Source: Cryptomeria japonica
Lineage: Eukaryota > Streptophyta > Pinopsida > Cupressales > Cupressaceae
Direction of reading: 5' to 3'
Assembly (NCBI RefSeq): GCF_030272615.1
Contig: NC_081405.1
Coordinates: forward strand, 25,750,272 to 25,814,271
Length of the DNA stretch: 64,000 nt
Made by a program: the position numbers and the translations under genes. Below, in pieces: positions 34,444 through 47,013 of the stretch (the first letter of the stretch is position 1; each line of letters opens with the position of its first letter). The notes beneath the pieces were generated by a model. That model ran no database searches and was not told where the DNA came from. It was given only the letters and a program-made list of their open reading frames with translations.

Positions 34444-36164
34444 TATCATTTTTGACCCTTTGGGGTGACCATTGTATTATGACAAACATATTCATCCCTT
34501 TTGAGCATATATATATATGATCTTGTGATGATGGATGATGTGTGTACTTTATTATGATGGATTCTATTTATTTTCTTGTGATGTGATGTATGGATGTAAT
34601 TATGGATATGCTATGCTGATTTATTTGTGATGAAGTGTGGGTGTTTATATATGTATGCCTATCATATGTTGTTGACATGTTTTTGAATGCAGAATGAGTG
34701 ATCATGCTTTTTGATGTGTATATATGTTGCATATGCAAATGTATGATGGATATGTAGATGCAAATTATTTATGATTCAATCTATATGAGGAATGAATGTA
34801 ATGTCATGATAATGTAATGTAGTCTACGTGGATGAATTAATGTCATTTATTTATAAATGATGTATGTGATGAAATCTAAGTGCAACCTATGTGATAAATA
34901 TTTGTGAAAAAATGACAATCTAAATGAGTAGTGTAATGAAATGAATAAGTAATGCAATCTATATGAATAATGTAACCTACACGGACAAAGTGAATGAATA
35001 ATGCAAAGAGGGAATATGCCAATAATAACACAATGATCTTAGATAGAAAATAGAACAATATGGAATAGACAGGGAATGGGGTAAATTGAGGACTCCATGG
35101 GGTTATTAGATTAGGACTTTATGGAATGATGGTGAAAGTTGTGCACAAAAATGTGGAGAGCCAACCTAGTTTGATATTGCCCCGGGTGACTTGCACCACT
35201 GATTATAGGAATCAATATGCCATGAGAAACCCAAGCATGGACTCACTCATAGTCAAACAAGAATTCCTTACACACAACTATGTAAGTGTTGAGAAAAACT
35301 AATACAAAATTGTGGGTACGTGCAAGAAAATCCTCAAACACACCGATACCTCTTGTACACGAGAGGGTAAGTGTTGATAAACACTAGTACCGGGTCACCG
35401 ATTTATACAAGAGAGATCCAAAAATATGCCATGCTATGAAAATATGCCCCAGTATGCACCTATTGTAAACATACCTAGATATGGAAAATCCGTGCAGTCA
35501 TAAATAGATGCAATCGTAGGGAAAAAGATGCAAGTCTAAATGAAAAATCCAAGAAATCAAACAAGTCATTCACTCATGACCAACTGATAGCTCTTGCCAA
35601 GAGTAGGATTAGGATGGAGGATTAAGTTGCCAAGCGAGGGAAGGATTCATCCCTAGGGAAAAGGATAAAGCGGGTGGACTTTTTGGATTAGGCAAGTGAT
35701 CATATGGCCTTGAAGATTAACTTGTGGACTTAGGATTGTTCTGAAGACTTCATGAAGCTCACACAAAGGTACAAAAGCTCAGTTGATGGGACATTCCTTA
35801 TTCATTATTTAGGTGAATACTCATCATCATACGCGTGATTTATTGAAGGTGGAAGGAAAGGAATATTACAATGGGTGGATTGGATTGGAGGGTGATTGGA
35901 GCATCAACCTGATAGACAATGGATCCGGTTTATTTACCTTGGCACCTGCATGGAGGTTTTCACCGAGGTACTTGTCCATAGTGCCACAAAGTGGTTTTCA
36001 CTAATGGACAATTTTTATTTTTTTTGGTGTCACAGGGTGCCTGTTTGCCAAGTTTTCACCAGAGTGACAATTTTTTCAAGATTTGTTTCTTATTTTTATG
36101 TATTTTTCATGATTTTTTTGATTTTTTTAATTTTTTTTGACAATTAAAGACTTTCTGAGGACTA
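34444..36164. other. Tat 3' non-coding region
   Basis: AT-rich with an (AT)n run near 34507 and degenerate repeats of GTAATGCAATCTATATGAAT words at 34790-35010. T-rich stretches lie at 36010-36150. The short ORFs here do not look like genes. Confidence 0.5.
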
Positions 36165-37500
36165 GGCATATAATATTTTGAGGTGCATGATATTTATTGG
36201 ATCATTCAGAGGATCACCTTTAGTAGTAGCCAACTAATAGACCCCTAATCCATATTTTGCTATGATTATGTATGGTCCAAGCCAATTAGGCTTGAAATTG
36301 CCTTTCTTTTCTCTTTCTTGAAGGTTTTTCTGATTCTCCATGAGGACAAGATCACCAATTTGGAATTCTTGGGTTTTGACTTTCTTGTGATAACTCATGC
36401 ATAGACAATTTTAATATACCTGGAGATGGTTCAAGGCCTTGAGGCACCTTTCATCTAACAATTCTAGCTCTTGTAGGCGGGCAATTTTGTATTCTTCGTC
36501 TGGTAGGATATTTTGCAGTGATACCCTTAGAGAGGGGATCTCGATCTCAAGGGGGAGGACAACTTTGGAGCCAAAGAAAAGGGAATAAGGGGTGGCACCT
36601 GTGGGTGTGTAGATGGAGGTGTGGTAGGCCCACAAAGTAGGATGAAGTTGGAGGTGCCAATCATGACCAGCTTCATTGGCTGTCTTTTTGAGGATTTTGA
36701 TTAAGGTTTTGTTAGAAGCCTTAGCTTGACCATTACCTTGGGGGTAATAGGGGGTGGAGAAGCGATGTTGGATGTTAAATTTCTGGTAGAGTTCTTTGAC
36801 ATTCTGGTTTTTAAATTGTCTACCATTATCTGTAATGATAACTTTTGGAATGCCATATTGACAGATCAAGTAATTTAGTATGAATTTGGATATCTGCTTA
36901 CCAATGGTAAAAGTAAGAGGGATAACCTCTACCCACTTGGTGAAATACTCGATGGAAGTGATAATGAATTTATGCCCATTAGAGGATGAAGGGTGGATTT
37001 TCCCAATGAGATCGAGCCCCGACAATGAGAAGGGCTAGGGTGTAATGAACAACTACAATTCTTGTGATGGCGCATGAATCTTGTCGCCATGTTGCTGGCA
37101 AGGGATGCATTTCTTCACATAGTTATATGCATCTACTTCCAATTTAGGCCAATAATATCCTATTCTCAAAAGTTTTTTAGCTAAGGTGAGCCCACTTGAG
37201 TTTGCCCCACAGATGCCTTTGTGTACTTCGCGTAATGCCCATTCCACCTCTTGTTTATCTAAACACCTTAGGAGGGAACCATCAAAATGCCTTTTGAATA
37301 GGGTGTCTCCAAGGATGGTGTAACGAGCACATCGGCAAATGAAGGTTTGTTGTTGGGTTTTGGTAAGGTGTGGGGGAATGGCATTGTCTTTTAGGAAAGA
37401 GGAGGTTTCTTGGTACCAGGGGGACTCGGGACCAACATGTACATACACCATTTCAAATTCTGGTAGATCGTATGCCGGTATAAATAGTTCCTCGACCAAG
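36165..37500 (-). pseudogene. Tat integrase
   Basis: Zinc-binding N-terminus (EVHKGICG...YYWPKLE...KKCIPCQQHGD) at 37050-37230. The core domain has GLDLIGKIH (first Asp), FTKWVEVIPL, VIITDNGRQFKN (second Asp) and YYPQGNGQAKASNKT. The last motif normally reads QAE; the codon is AAG at 36720-36722, so the catalytic Glu is Lys and the enzyme should be inactive. The C-terminal part (FQIGDLVLMENQKN, FKPNWLGPYIIIAKYG) runs to a stop near 36164. It is interrupted by a stop near 37050 and by one near 36410. Confidence 0.92.
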
Positions 37501-37559
37501 AACTCATGCTTCTGACTATGTGCTAGCATCTGAAGGAGGGAGCCAATGGTGGCCATTGC

Positions 37560-38000
37560 ATCTGCAACCCTATTGTTTGTTCGTGGGACTTGATCAAACT
37601 TGATTGTTGTGAAGTGTTGCTTAAGATCTTTAACCATGCTATGATAGGGAAGGAGTTTGTCATCTTTTGTTTGGTATTCATCATTGACTTGTTTTATGAC
37701 AAGTTGGGAATCACCATAGACTTGTAATTCTCTTATCTTCCACTAGATAGCCAAGCATAATCTTGTAATGAGTGCCTCATATTATGTGATGTTGTTGGTA
37801 CATGCAAAATATATCTTGTATGACTTTGGGATGCAATCTCCTTGAGGTGTGATTAGTAGTATTCCTTCCCTCGATCCATTTTGGGTGCAAGAGCCATCAA
37901 AGTATAATTTCCATGTGGAGGATGTGGTGATAGTCATAATGAATTCATCCGGTAATTCTATGAGAATAGGATGGTCACCTGGAAGTGGAACATCAGCCAA
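37560..38000 (-). pseudogene. Tat second RNase H domain
   Basis: WKLYFDGSCTQNGSREG, YEALITRL, VYGDSQLVIKQVN and NNRVADAMATIGS carry the Asp-Glu-Asp-Asp catalytic set. It follows a first, Ty3-type RNase H. A second, additional RNase H between RT-RNase H and integrase is a known mark of the Tat lineage. Two TAG stops lie near 37740-37785. Confidence 0.85.
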
Positions 38001-38059
38001 CTAGTTTGCAATGACTTGTCCCTTGATTGCTTTTTTGTCTACATATTTAATGTCAAACT

Positions 38060-38560
38060 CACTTAACATCATGACCCATTTAGCGATTCTACCAGTGAGG
38101 GCAAATTTTGACAAGAGATATTTAAGTGGGTCAATCTTAGCAATAAGTTTTGTTTTGTTATTCAACATATAGTGTCAGAGTTTCTGTGTGCTAAACACCA
38201 ATGCTAGGCATGTTCTTTCAATGGGGGTATAATTGAGTTCATACCCAACTAGTGTCCGACTAATGTAGTAAATGGCATGTTCCTTCCCTTGATCATTTAT
38301 TTGTGCTAGCAATGCCCCCAATGTCACTGTGGTAGCAAATATGTACAAAATAAGAGGTTTTCCAGGAGTAGAAGGCATAAGCACTAGAGGTGATGCCAGA
38401 TATTCTTTTAGTTTTTCAAAGGCCTTTTGACACAAGCAGTCCCATTTGAATTTTGTGTCTTTGTGCAACAGGTGCGCAAATGGATGACACTTATCGGCCA
38501 GTTGTGAAATAAAATGTCTAACAAATTGGAGTTTCCCTTGGCGGCTACGCAATTGTCTGA
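38060..38560 (-). pseudogene. Tat first RNase H (RT-linked)
   Basis: FVRHFISQLADKCHPF, LLHKDTKFKWD, QKAFEKLKEYLASPLVL, ALLAQINDQGKEHAIYYISR and YTPIERTCLAL are the connection and RNase H parts of gypsy pol. A stop at 38173-38175 is followed by in-frame continuation (YMLNNKTKLIAKIDPLKYLL, AKWVMMLSEF). Confidence 0.88.
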
Positions 38561-39579
38561 GAGTTTTTTGGTGGTGGCATTTCCCATATGGCTTTTACCT
38601 TTGTAGAATTGACCTCAATGCCTCTACGAGAAACAATGAAACCTAGTAGTTTTCTTGATGTGATACCAAAAACACACTTCTTAGGATTTAGGTGCAATTT
38701 GTATTTTTCTAATATTTCAAAGATCTGCTTTAAGATAGGGATGTGTTCCTATCTTGTCTTTGATTTTCCTAGTAGATCATCCACATAGTCCTCCATAATG
38801 TTATGCAAGAGGTCATGAAAAATCATCGTCATGGCACGCTGATATGTGGCTCCAACATTCTTGAGGCCAAAAGGAATGACGCGGTAACAGAATGTCCCCA
38901 ATGTTGTTGTGAATGCAGTTTTATGTTGATCTTCATCTGTAATCCTGATTTGATTATATCCAGAAAAATCCATCCATAAGTGATAGCATCTCATGCCTTG
39001 CTATAAGGTCCACAATCATATCTATGTTGGGGAGTGGGAAATCATCTTTAGGAAAAGCCTTATATAGATCTCAAAAATTAGTATAGATGAGGATGCCCCC
39101 AAGGGTTTTGCTGATAGGTACAATGTTGGAGACCCATTCAGCTAGTCTATTGGTTTGATGAATTCTGCATCCAACATCTTTTGGAGTTCTACCTTGACTA
39201 GGAGTGCAATATGCGGATGCATTTTGTGCAACTTTTTTTTTATAGGTTTTGCGTCTAGGTGGACAGCAAGATTATGAACCACCAAGTCAAGATCTAAACC
39301 TAGAATATCAGCATAGGACCATGCAAAATTAATTTTTACCTCTATAAGGAAATTGATGAAGTCTTGTTTCTCTTTTTTTGTGAGGGACTTGGCAATGAGC
39401 ACATTTTTTGGAATATCTATGGTGTCCATGTTGATACTGTCTGTTTCTTCTATCAGAGAATTTGACCTATCTTGTGGAAGGCAACCATTGGTAGGGAGGT
39501 CAAGTCCCTCATCGTCAAGTGCCTTTTCCAGGTTTTCACTTTCAGATATGCTCTTTGTTTTTATTTTTTGCTCATCCAA
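38561..39579 (-). pseudogene. pol: Tat reverse transcriptase
   Basis: N-terminal part 39142-39579 (NFAWSYADILGLD, VKVELQKMLDAEFIKPI), then after decayed sequence the palm 38749-38994: WMDFSGYNQIRITDED, KTAFTTTLGTFCYRVIPFGLKNVGATYQRAM and the catalytic YVDDLLGKS. The two Asp of YVDD are kept. Stops and a frameshift between 38994 and 39142 disable the frame. Confidence 0.92.
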
Positions 39580-39848
39580 AGGTGCCTCAGAGAGGTTTTC
39601 ACTTAGGGAATCATGTTTTTTCTTTTGATTATCTTTTTTGTGGCTAAGGGCATTGACTTGACTACCAAAGTATCCCTTTTCATGTAGTTGAATACTGTCT
39701 ACTCAGTTGCAGTCTTCCAAATTTCACATAGTCAGGAAAGTAATGAGAGCATTATCATCGACATAGATATCTAAAGTGGGTTTGTCTCATTGGCTCCAGT
39801 CTATTAGTTTAGGATGGACAAGATGTAGCTCATGTGAAATGGGTGAGG

Positions 39849-40127
39849 TTAGGAGCATGATGGCATTGACGTGAGTGTCAAAGAAGATATCATTTTTGTA
39901 TTTATAAGGAATTTGATGGAACTCCTCTTCGTTAGAGCTTTCGATATCCAAGGAAGGACTTGAAGGGGAACCAGCGATAGTAATCTTAGGCATTGGGGTG
40001 TACCCAAGCCTCTGTTGTACTTGTAGGAGATAGGATTTATGGGAGCTTTTCTTCCTTTCTCCTCTGGTCCCAAGCTGTATCCTTTGTAACCCATTTTTTC
40101 AACTATAGCTGATGCTTTTGGATACAT
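39849..40127 (-). pseudogene. Tat G-patch segment after the protease
   Basis: AIVEKMGYKGYSLGPEEKGR with RGLG some 25 residues on fits the G-patch consensus (aromatic or hydrophobic start, K-M-G-Y/W-K-G, LG, then a distal GLG). It lies between protease and RT. EG has the same motif after its protease, and G-patches after retropepsins are also known in betaretroviruses. RNA binding is inferred. Confidence 0.6.
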
Positions 40128-40223
40128 TTTATTAGTTATTTTTGCTGGATCTTCATCTTCTTCCTGGTATAGCCATGAAGAGATATCTGTGTCGAGGCTC
40201 TCCTTATCAAGTGGGCCCCATTT

Positions 40224-41024
40224 CTAGAAGGTGGTATCTTTGCATTGTATGACCGGTTTCTGATATTTTTTGAGCTCTTTTGGTTTGCCAAATGACTTAC
40301 GAGACATGGGGAGGTTGCCTATTAATAAGACATCCTCCAATTTGTATTCTCCACAACCATTATCCAAGATCTTGATTTGTGTGTCTGGTTGGGATGAGGT
40401 GGAAGCAACATTTGATGTGTCAGATGGAGGAGTTGGTGAGGGTCTATTTAGTGGGCAATGATATAGATGTTTCCCCTCTAAGAGTTTACAGTATTGGAAA
40501 GGTTGTGGATCACTTTTGATAGTGATCTCTCTTCCATTGAAGGGGAATTCGATCCATTGGTGATAGGTGGAGGGTACGGCTTGCAAGGAGTGAATCCATG
40601 GCCGACCGAGAAGGATGTTGTAGGGGAGATCAAGATCTAGTACTTGGAAAGGGGTTTCAATTGTGATAGGGCCCACTTGAAGAATTAAGGTGATCATATC
40701 CTTTGAAACTCTTTCTGCATCATCATATGCTTTTATTGTGATCCTTCCTGATGTGTCTAACAGGTCCTTAGAAAGTCCCAATTATTTTATTAACTTGTAT
40801 GTACACAAATTGAGCCCAGATCCACCGTCTATCAGGATACGTTTGACCTTGTGCTTCTGGATAAGGGCTTCAATGTGCAAAGGTTTATTGCGGTCTTCAT
40901 CTATAGGAGCATCATTGGAAGTGAACACAAGGTGGTTCTTGGAAGCAAGGTTTCCAATGAGAGCTTGGAATTGGGTAGAATTGATATTATTGGGAATGCT
41001 AGACTCAAGGAGGGCTTGTTCCAA
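40224..41024 (-). pseudogene. Tat aspartic protease
   Basis: Active site RILIDGGSGLNLCTYKLIK (DGG in place of DSG/DTG, as I recall in other Tat elements), then a stop near 40781. Next come [39 protein letters not shown] and the linker motif NGCGEYKLEDVLLIG shared with E1. Upstream, 40860-41060 corresponds to the E1 stretch before the protease. Confidence 0.85.
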
Positions 41025-41177
41025 AATTTCTTTATGGACAAGGGAGGTCTTGAGAAGTTCTAGAATGGAGATCTGTGTGGGGGTCTTCCCAAGTTGGTCA
41101 AGGAGGTCATATCAGTGGGTGGAAGACATGGGCGGAGGGTTTGGTGGGGGAGGAGCTCCTTGAATGGTCACTTTACC

Positions 41178-43383
41178 TCAGTGTGTGATTACATTGCAGT
41201 CATTCTGAGAGTAGGGGGTGGAAGGTGTAGTGCCTTGAATGACTATCCTAGCAGGATTAGGTCTTCTTTGGGAAGATGGAGGATTAACTCCTTGGATAGT
41301 TATGACATTAACATGATTGTCTGCGGGTTCAATGCGACCTACTAAAGAGTCAAAGTCAGTTATGTGATTAGTGTAGTCATAGTTCACTGCATTAGATGAT
41401 GAGGCTTTTCCCTTATCATGTTTTGGGAAGGGTTCTTGGTACATTTTGAGTTTGTCATTGTTATTACCAGGTTTTGCATTTGCTACTTTAATTTCACCCC
41501 TATCAATGAGATCTTGTATGTAGATTTTAAGCTTCATGCATTTTCATGTATCATGTCCCTTGATACAATGATACTCACAATATTCATTCTCATTATACCA
41601 CCTAGGTTTGAGTTGATTGGGATCAATCAGGTGAGTGATTGGGAAAACCACTACATGTGCTTGAACAATCTTTTGAAACACCACTTCAATAGGCTCAAAA
41701 AGAGGAGTGAAGTCTCTTGGAGTCCTCTTATTGGATCAGGGTGGTCACCCCTAGATTGAGACATTGTTGTGAGGATTTTGGGATTGATTTTGATTATTGA
41801 ATTGATGATTAGTCATGGTGGGTTTTGGAGGAGCAGCCATGGTCTGGACCCATTTTGCATCAGTTACACCATCATTGACTATGTTCTTGTTCTTGGACCA
41901 GAATTTTGGTTTATCATTATGATAAGAGGAAGAATTTTGAGTTGATATTTGGTAGTGTTTCAAGGTTCCTTCCTCTAACAAGACACATTCGAGGGCTACG
42001 CCCTTATTAGTCAATTTTTGGAAAGATTTAATACATTGAGATGTCAAAGGTCTTGAAAGTTTGGGCACCAGGTTCTTTTGAAATAATACAATTTGATGTT
42101 GTTCTGGCATGTCCCATTGGAATTTATTGATGAGGTGTCACCATCTTTTCAAGAAGTTGGTGAAAGTCTCTTTGGGACTTTGCTTTGTGTTACATAGGTC
42201 CATCATGGAAACATCATTAGCCATGTTGTAGGCATAGTGAGCCACAAACTTTTCTGCCAAGTCTAGAAAGGAGATAATGGAACCTCATGGTAAGGATGAG
42301 AACCATGACAGGGAAATCTCCTATGAGACTCTTAGGGAAGAGCCTTCGAAGGTATAGGTCACTATAGGAGACTTCTTGGCATAGGATGTGAAATTCACAA
42401 ACATGGTCATGGGGGTCCCCTTTGCCTTCATACTTGGTGAATTTGGGGATCTCAAACCCTGGGGGGTATGGTGCAACTGATATAGACAGGTCATAAGGAC
42501 AAGGACAAAATTCCTCAAACGAGTAAGGTTTCCTCTTATTAGTCCCTTCTTTCATGTCCTTGATGGTGTTTTTCATGTCCTAAATTTCTTCAATGAGGTC
42601 TTGTTGTGGATTTTGGAAATGATGGATTGTGTTCGCCCCTAGAATCAGATGAGTCATGGAAGGTGCACCACAAATAATGTATTGATATGATGAGGAAGCA
42701 GGAATGTCAGATGTGATGACTGATGTCGTAGGGACTTGAGTGATAGTTGGATACGGCCCACAAACTATTGTGATAGGATTAAGTGCAGCCTGAATGAGGT
42801 TAGTGACATTGTTGATAGGAAGTGAAGTTTGTGGAATAGAAATATATGGTTGGGTAGAAGAAGATGGTATAGAGGCATGTTGGAGAATAGATGAGATCAA
42901 ATTTGCTAGTGGTATAGATGGTAAGGAGGAAGAAGGTGGAATGGAGACCACAAGGGGAGGTGTCACGGGTGTTATTGATTGAGTTTGAGTGATTGGTGGG
43001 GCCGTAATTGATTGAGTTTGAATAACAGGTACAACACTCTATGTGGGAGTGAGTTTTCCTTGTGGTTGTTGCCCAAGGGTGGATTTATCAAAATCAGGTG
43101 GGAGTTGAGCTCCATTTTCAAGGAGGGTCTTTAGAAGTGCAGTAGGATTGTGTTGGATAAATTTCTCAGTCATATTTTGGTTATAAGAGTCTGCTAGGAA
43201 AGTTTTCACTTCTGGAGAGAGTTCATCTTGGTCAACCATATTAGGATTTTGTGTTTGATTTTGAGTTCTAGGTTGCACACTTTGTGTAGGATCTTCTGTA
43301 GGATCTTCATATAGGACACTAATGCTTGACGTACCATATTGTTGTTCGGCCATCTTTTTCTTTTGAGATCGAGTTGTGACCAT
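41178..43383 (-). pseudogene. gag: Tat gag
   Basis: Starts MVTTRSQKKKMAEQQYG at 43383. A Pro/Ser/Thr-rich part (42580-42966) follows, then the gag core (42217-42576: CPCPYDLSISVAPYPPGFE, FTKYEGKGDPHDHVCEF, LRRLFPKSL). After frame changes come 41751-42110 (FWSKNKNIVNDGV) and a zinc-knuckle-like YCEYHCIKGHDT with IYIQDLIDRGEIKV (41500-41620). At least four stops or frameshifts occur. The domain order equals that of the E1 gag. Confidence 0.88.
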
Positions 43384-45763
43384 ACAAGAATAACCTTAGA
43401 AAAGATTGGAGGAGGAAATTTTTGATGAGAGGACTTAGCGAGACTTTTGGATTTTTGGATTTGTCTTTGATGAAAAAGGATTTTTCTAATTGGTAGGGTC
43501 CTTGGATTAGAACCCGGATTTGATTAGGATTGACACCTTAGTCCTTGGATGAGGATCTTAGGTGGTAGATGAAACCACAAGCGAGGTAATGACCAAGTTG
43601 TGTAGAATTTAAACCTTGGAATGATGATTAAAAAGCCTTTCTTCCACTAAGGGTTGACTAATGACCCTAAGCAAAGCAAAGGTGTAAGCTAACAATCTTG
43701 GTTGACTCAAAGGATAAGGCAAAGGTACTTGGAGAGGATTCTTCTTCAAGCACAAAAGCCAGGTGATTAAGGATTGAGTCTAAATGAAAATTCACAAGGC
43801 ATGCAACCTTAATGTGAGGTTAAATTAGATTAAAGGATTATTTGATTTGGATTTTGAGAATTGATTTGATAATTGAAGGTGATTGATTTTGTGATTGATT
43901 GATGTGCTAAGTCCTTAGGAAAAGATTGAGGATGATTTATTGAAGAGGGATGATAGTGATGGTTAGAAGAAATTTGGTGACTAGGCTATCCTTGGCATGA
44001 ACATGACCCAATCGATGATTGGTTTGGATGGCAAGTTGTATGAAGGGACACGACCACCCTGATTTTGATGATAGCTGGTGTTGATTGGTTTAGATGGCAA
44101 GTTGTATGCTGGGAAAAGGAAACAAGGTAAATTTGGATGATTGTTTAATTTTAGACAAATATTTTTGCAAAGTGTTTGAGGATAATGATGTGTTTTTAGT
44201 CTACTCTTGGCAAGCAAGTATCAAGCAAAGCAAACACAATGATCAAATGAATTTTAGCTCAAAGACACTCATGCTCATGTAAAACATTCTTAAGGCTTGC
44301 AAGGACAATAGTCATTGGATCCCAATCAGTTTCCCAGCTACGCTTACCTAGAGTGAACATGTAGATGCTTGACCCCATTGGCTCCCCTCCACAACACTCA
44401 CTTCTCTGGGGCAGCCAAGCATCAATTCCCATGAAAACTCCTCATGGAAAACTTTGTTTCTCTACTAAGGGCCCTAAAAATATGGGCAACTTCAAAGGTC
44501 CGACCTCCTGCACTAATGACTAGAAGGTTTTTGGCCACTATGCACATGGTGTTTAATATGTCTTCCCGTTAGGAGCTACCCTTCGCAGTTGCGCATTCAC
44601 ATTTTAGGCCTATAACCCAACAAAGCACCAGTAACTTAGTAGTCATGCAAGCATGATTGAGATCTCTAGGATCCTACTAAGTACCCAATGTGAGAGTGAA
44701 ATTTCATATAGCCCAACCATTGACCCTTTCATCATCAATGACCTATTTATTATAGTGAGTTGGGAACCCCAGGTCCGGGTGTACTCACTTGGGTCATTCC
44801 CCTCTTACCTTCTCAAAGAGCAAGTTGGGAGGGCAGGCTTACTAAAGGTAAGCATGCAACAAACATGAAAAACTTGGAGGGTTTGGATTTCTGATCGTCT
44901 AGCTAGACGAGATTATACTCTCTTACCTTTACACTTTTCACAAAACACACAAGACAATGGTTCATTTATCCTTTAATTAAATCTAGGTGCCTAGTTAAGA
45001 AAAGACACAATATTTGGTTGGAACTCCTAGGCAACCTGCAAAATAGTTTGGATTAGTAGTTTTTTTGTGTTTCTTAGGTCTTGGATGATTGAGAAAAGCT
45101 GCAACACTCAAAAAAGGAAAATTAGTAGTCACTGGCCTACACATACAACACACATGCTGAAATGCAGTCAGCCACGCTGAAGCACCTACGCAAGTGCCAA
45201 AACACCTGTGTACATGTTGCAGATAACATAAACCAAAAATAATAATTAAAAAAAAGAAATTAAAACAAACAGAATTGTGATTTTATACATGTCTGTCGCA
45301 CTGGTCTAGATCGGTCATGATGAAATGCCTGCGCCCACATTGAAACACCTGTGCCCATGTTGAAACACCTGTGCCTGCGTTGAAATCCTAAAAACAAAGA
45401 AAAAGGGTTAGCGGTTTAAATTTTGAAATTCAAATTTCAAAAACAAAATTTTTGCTATGGGCAGGAATTTTTGAAAATGGTCACGCTGGTTGATTTTCCC
45501 TCGCGCTGATGCGCCTGTGCATGCGTCGAATAGTCAAAAAGTAAATTTAAAAAAAAAAAAAAAAAGAAAGTAGGAATTTTTTGAATTTTAAGAACGGTCA
45601 CACTTATGCTCGCACTGATGCACCTCCACACGTGCCAAAGAGGTGTGTCTATCATGCCGAACCCGAATCGCTCACGTTGATTTGCAGTCTCTCACGTTGT
45701 TCCAATACATGTGACTTGCAAACTCACAAAAACTCAAAAAACATTAGTTTTTAGGGATGTGGG
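43384..45763 (-). other. Tat untranslated leader
   Basis: 2.4 kb without a credible ORF. Bases 44396-44527 match the E1 leader (3729-3860). Bases 45120-45680 hold degenerate GC-containing repeats (CACCTGTGCCCATGTTGAAA) and an A-run at 45548-45565. Confidence 0.6.
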
Positions 45764-45783
45764 TCCCACCAGGTGTGCCAAAA
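45764..45783 (-). other. Tat primer-binding-site candidate
   Basis: TTTTGGCACACCTGGTGGGA on the minus strand immediately after the 5' LTR end. It is close to the E1 site. Confidence 0.65.
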
Positions 45784-47013
45784 TGAAGATGGGAAAAAGA
45801 AGCAAGGTGGATTTGGATGGTTATCATACATATCAAAACACTAAAACATATAAAACATGAAGTATAAATCAAATCACATAAAAACATGAAGACAAATACT
45901 TTTACCTTGCAAACCTTTACCTTCTCCCTTAGATGGAGCTTGGATGAAGTCGAAGTGCACCCAAATGCCTCCAACGTGATGTTGATTTCCTCCTAGATTG
46001 CTTGATTTGGTTGGCTCTCCAACATTGTGCACAAATGGATGTGATAGATTTGAAGGATGAGATGGATAATATGGCTAAGTATGGATGAGGGATAACTTTG
46101 GCATGATAAGGGTGCAAAGATGGTTTCCTAGGCACAAACTAGCAGCATGAACTTGCTAAAATTGGAGATGAAATGTGAGGGGATGGAGTCCTCAATTTAT
46201 AGGGAGAGAGGAGGATAAATAAAGGGCTAGGATTGACCCAAGATGGAGGGTCAGGATTCCTTGTGAGCCCACACAAGGCCCAAGAGGAGGTGTGGAGACC
46301 AAGAGATATTCCTTAAAGGCATTTCTTATCTCCACACTCCTCAAGGTAAGGGATAGGATATTTCTTGAGGGATGGAAAGGAAGAATTAAAAATTCTTCAA
46401 AAGGGATGCTCATGGGGATTAGAGGAATAAGGAGAAATTAAAAATTCCTTGGAAGATGAGATGCCTAGAGGAATGTGAGATTTTGAAAATCTCACATTCA
46501 CCTAGGAAAAGGGCATTTAATGAGAGTGGTTGGATGGAAGGGACAAGGAGTTGACTTTGTGGCTAATCATGATGATTAGCCAGTAGCAACTCATTAGGAG
46601 AGGGATTAGAGGAAATATTAGGTGGGATTAGGGTAGATAAGATTTGTAGGAGGATTTGACTAGGAGAGAGAATGAGTGGAGGGATTTAAAAATCATAAGA
46701 ATAATGCTAAGTGAGCTTAGGAAGTTTCTAGAATAATTTATTAGGTTAATGATGGATTAGGAAAAGGTGATTTGTAGGAATCACTTAAGTTAACTAATTA
46801 ATTGAAATTAATTAGTTAAGAGGAGGAATTTGAAAAGATTTAATATTGAGGATTTTTAGAAGAATAAAAGGCGATTGATTTATTAAATAAATCAATCATA
46901 GACTATCGTGACAATACTAATTATATTGAGGAGAATTTAAAATTGACATAATTAATAAATTAATTATGTCAGGAATTTAAAATAATTAAAATAATTATTT
47001 TTAAGTGTCTACA
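45784..47013 (-). repeat. Tat 5' LTR (right copy)
   Basis: Pairs with 30169-31408. At 46471-46499 it has a perfect 14-bp-arm palindrome (GAATGTGAGATTTT-G-complement) that has one mismatch in the left copy. Confidence 0.93.

Larger units (their letters stand above)
30169..47013 (-). mobile_element. Tat: 16.8-kb Tat-lineage gypsy element inserted in the E2 gag
   Basis: LTRs 30169-31408 (1240 bp) and 45784-47013 (1230 bp) start TGAAGATGGG and end TTACA/CTACA on the plus strand. The target-site duplication GAATG is perfect (30164-30168, 47014-47018). On the minus strand: primer site (TTTTGGCACACCTGGTGGGA), long leader, gag, protease, G-patch, RT, RNase H, second RNase H and integrase. A 5-kb 3' region with an antisense ORF follows, then the polypurine tract AAAAGAGGGGCAAAA. 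The two LTRs differ at about 17 of the first 255 positions I compared, so the insertion is not recent. Confidence 0.93.
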
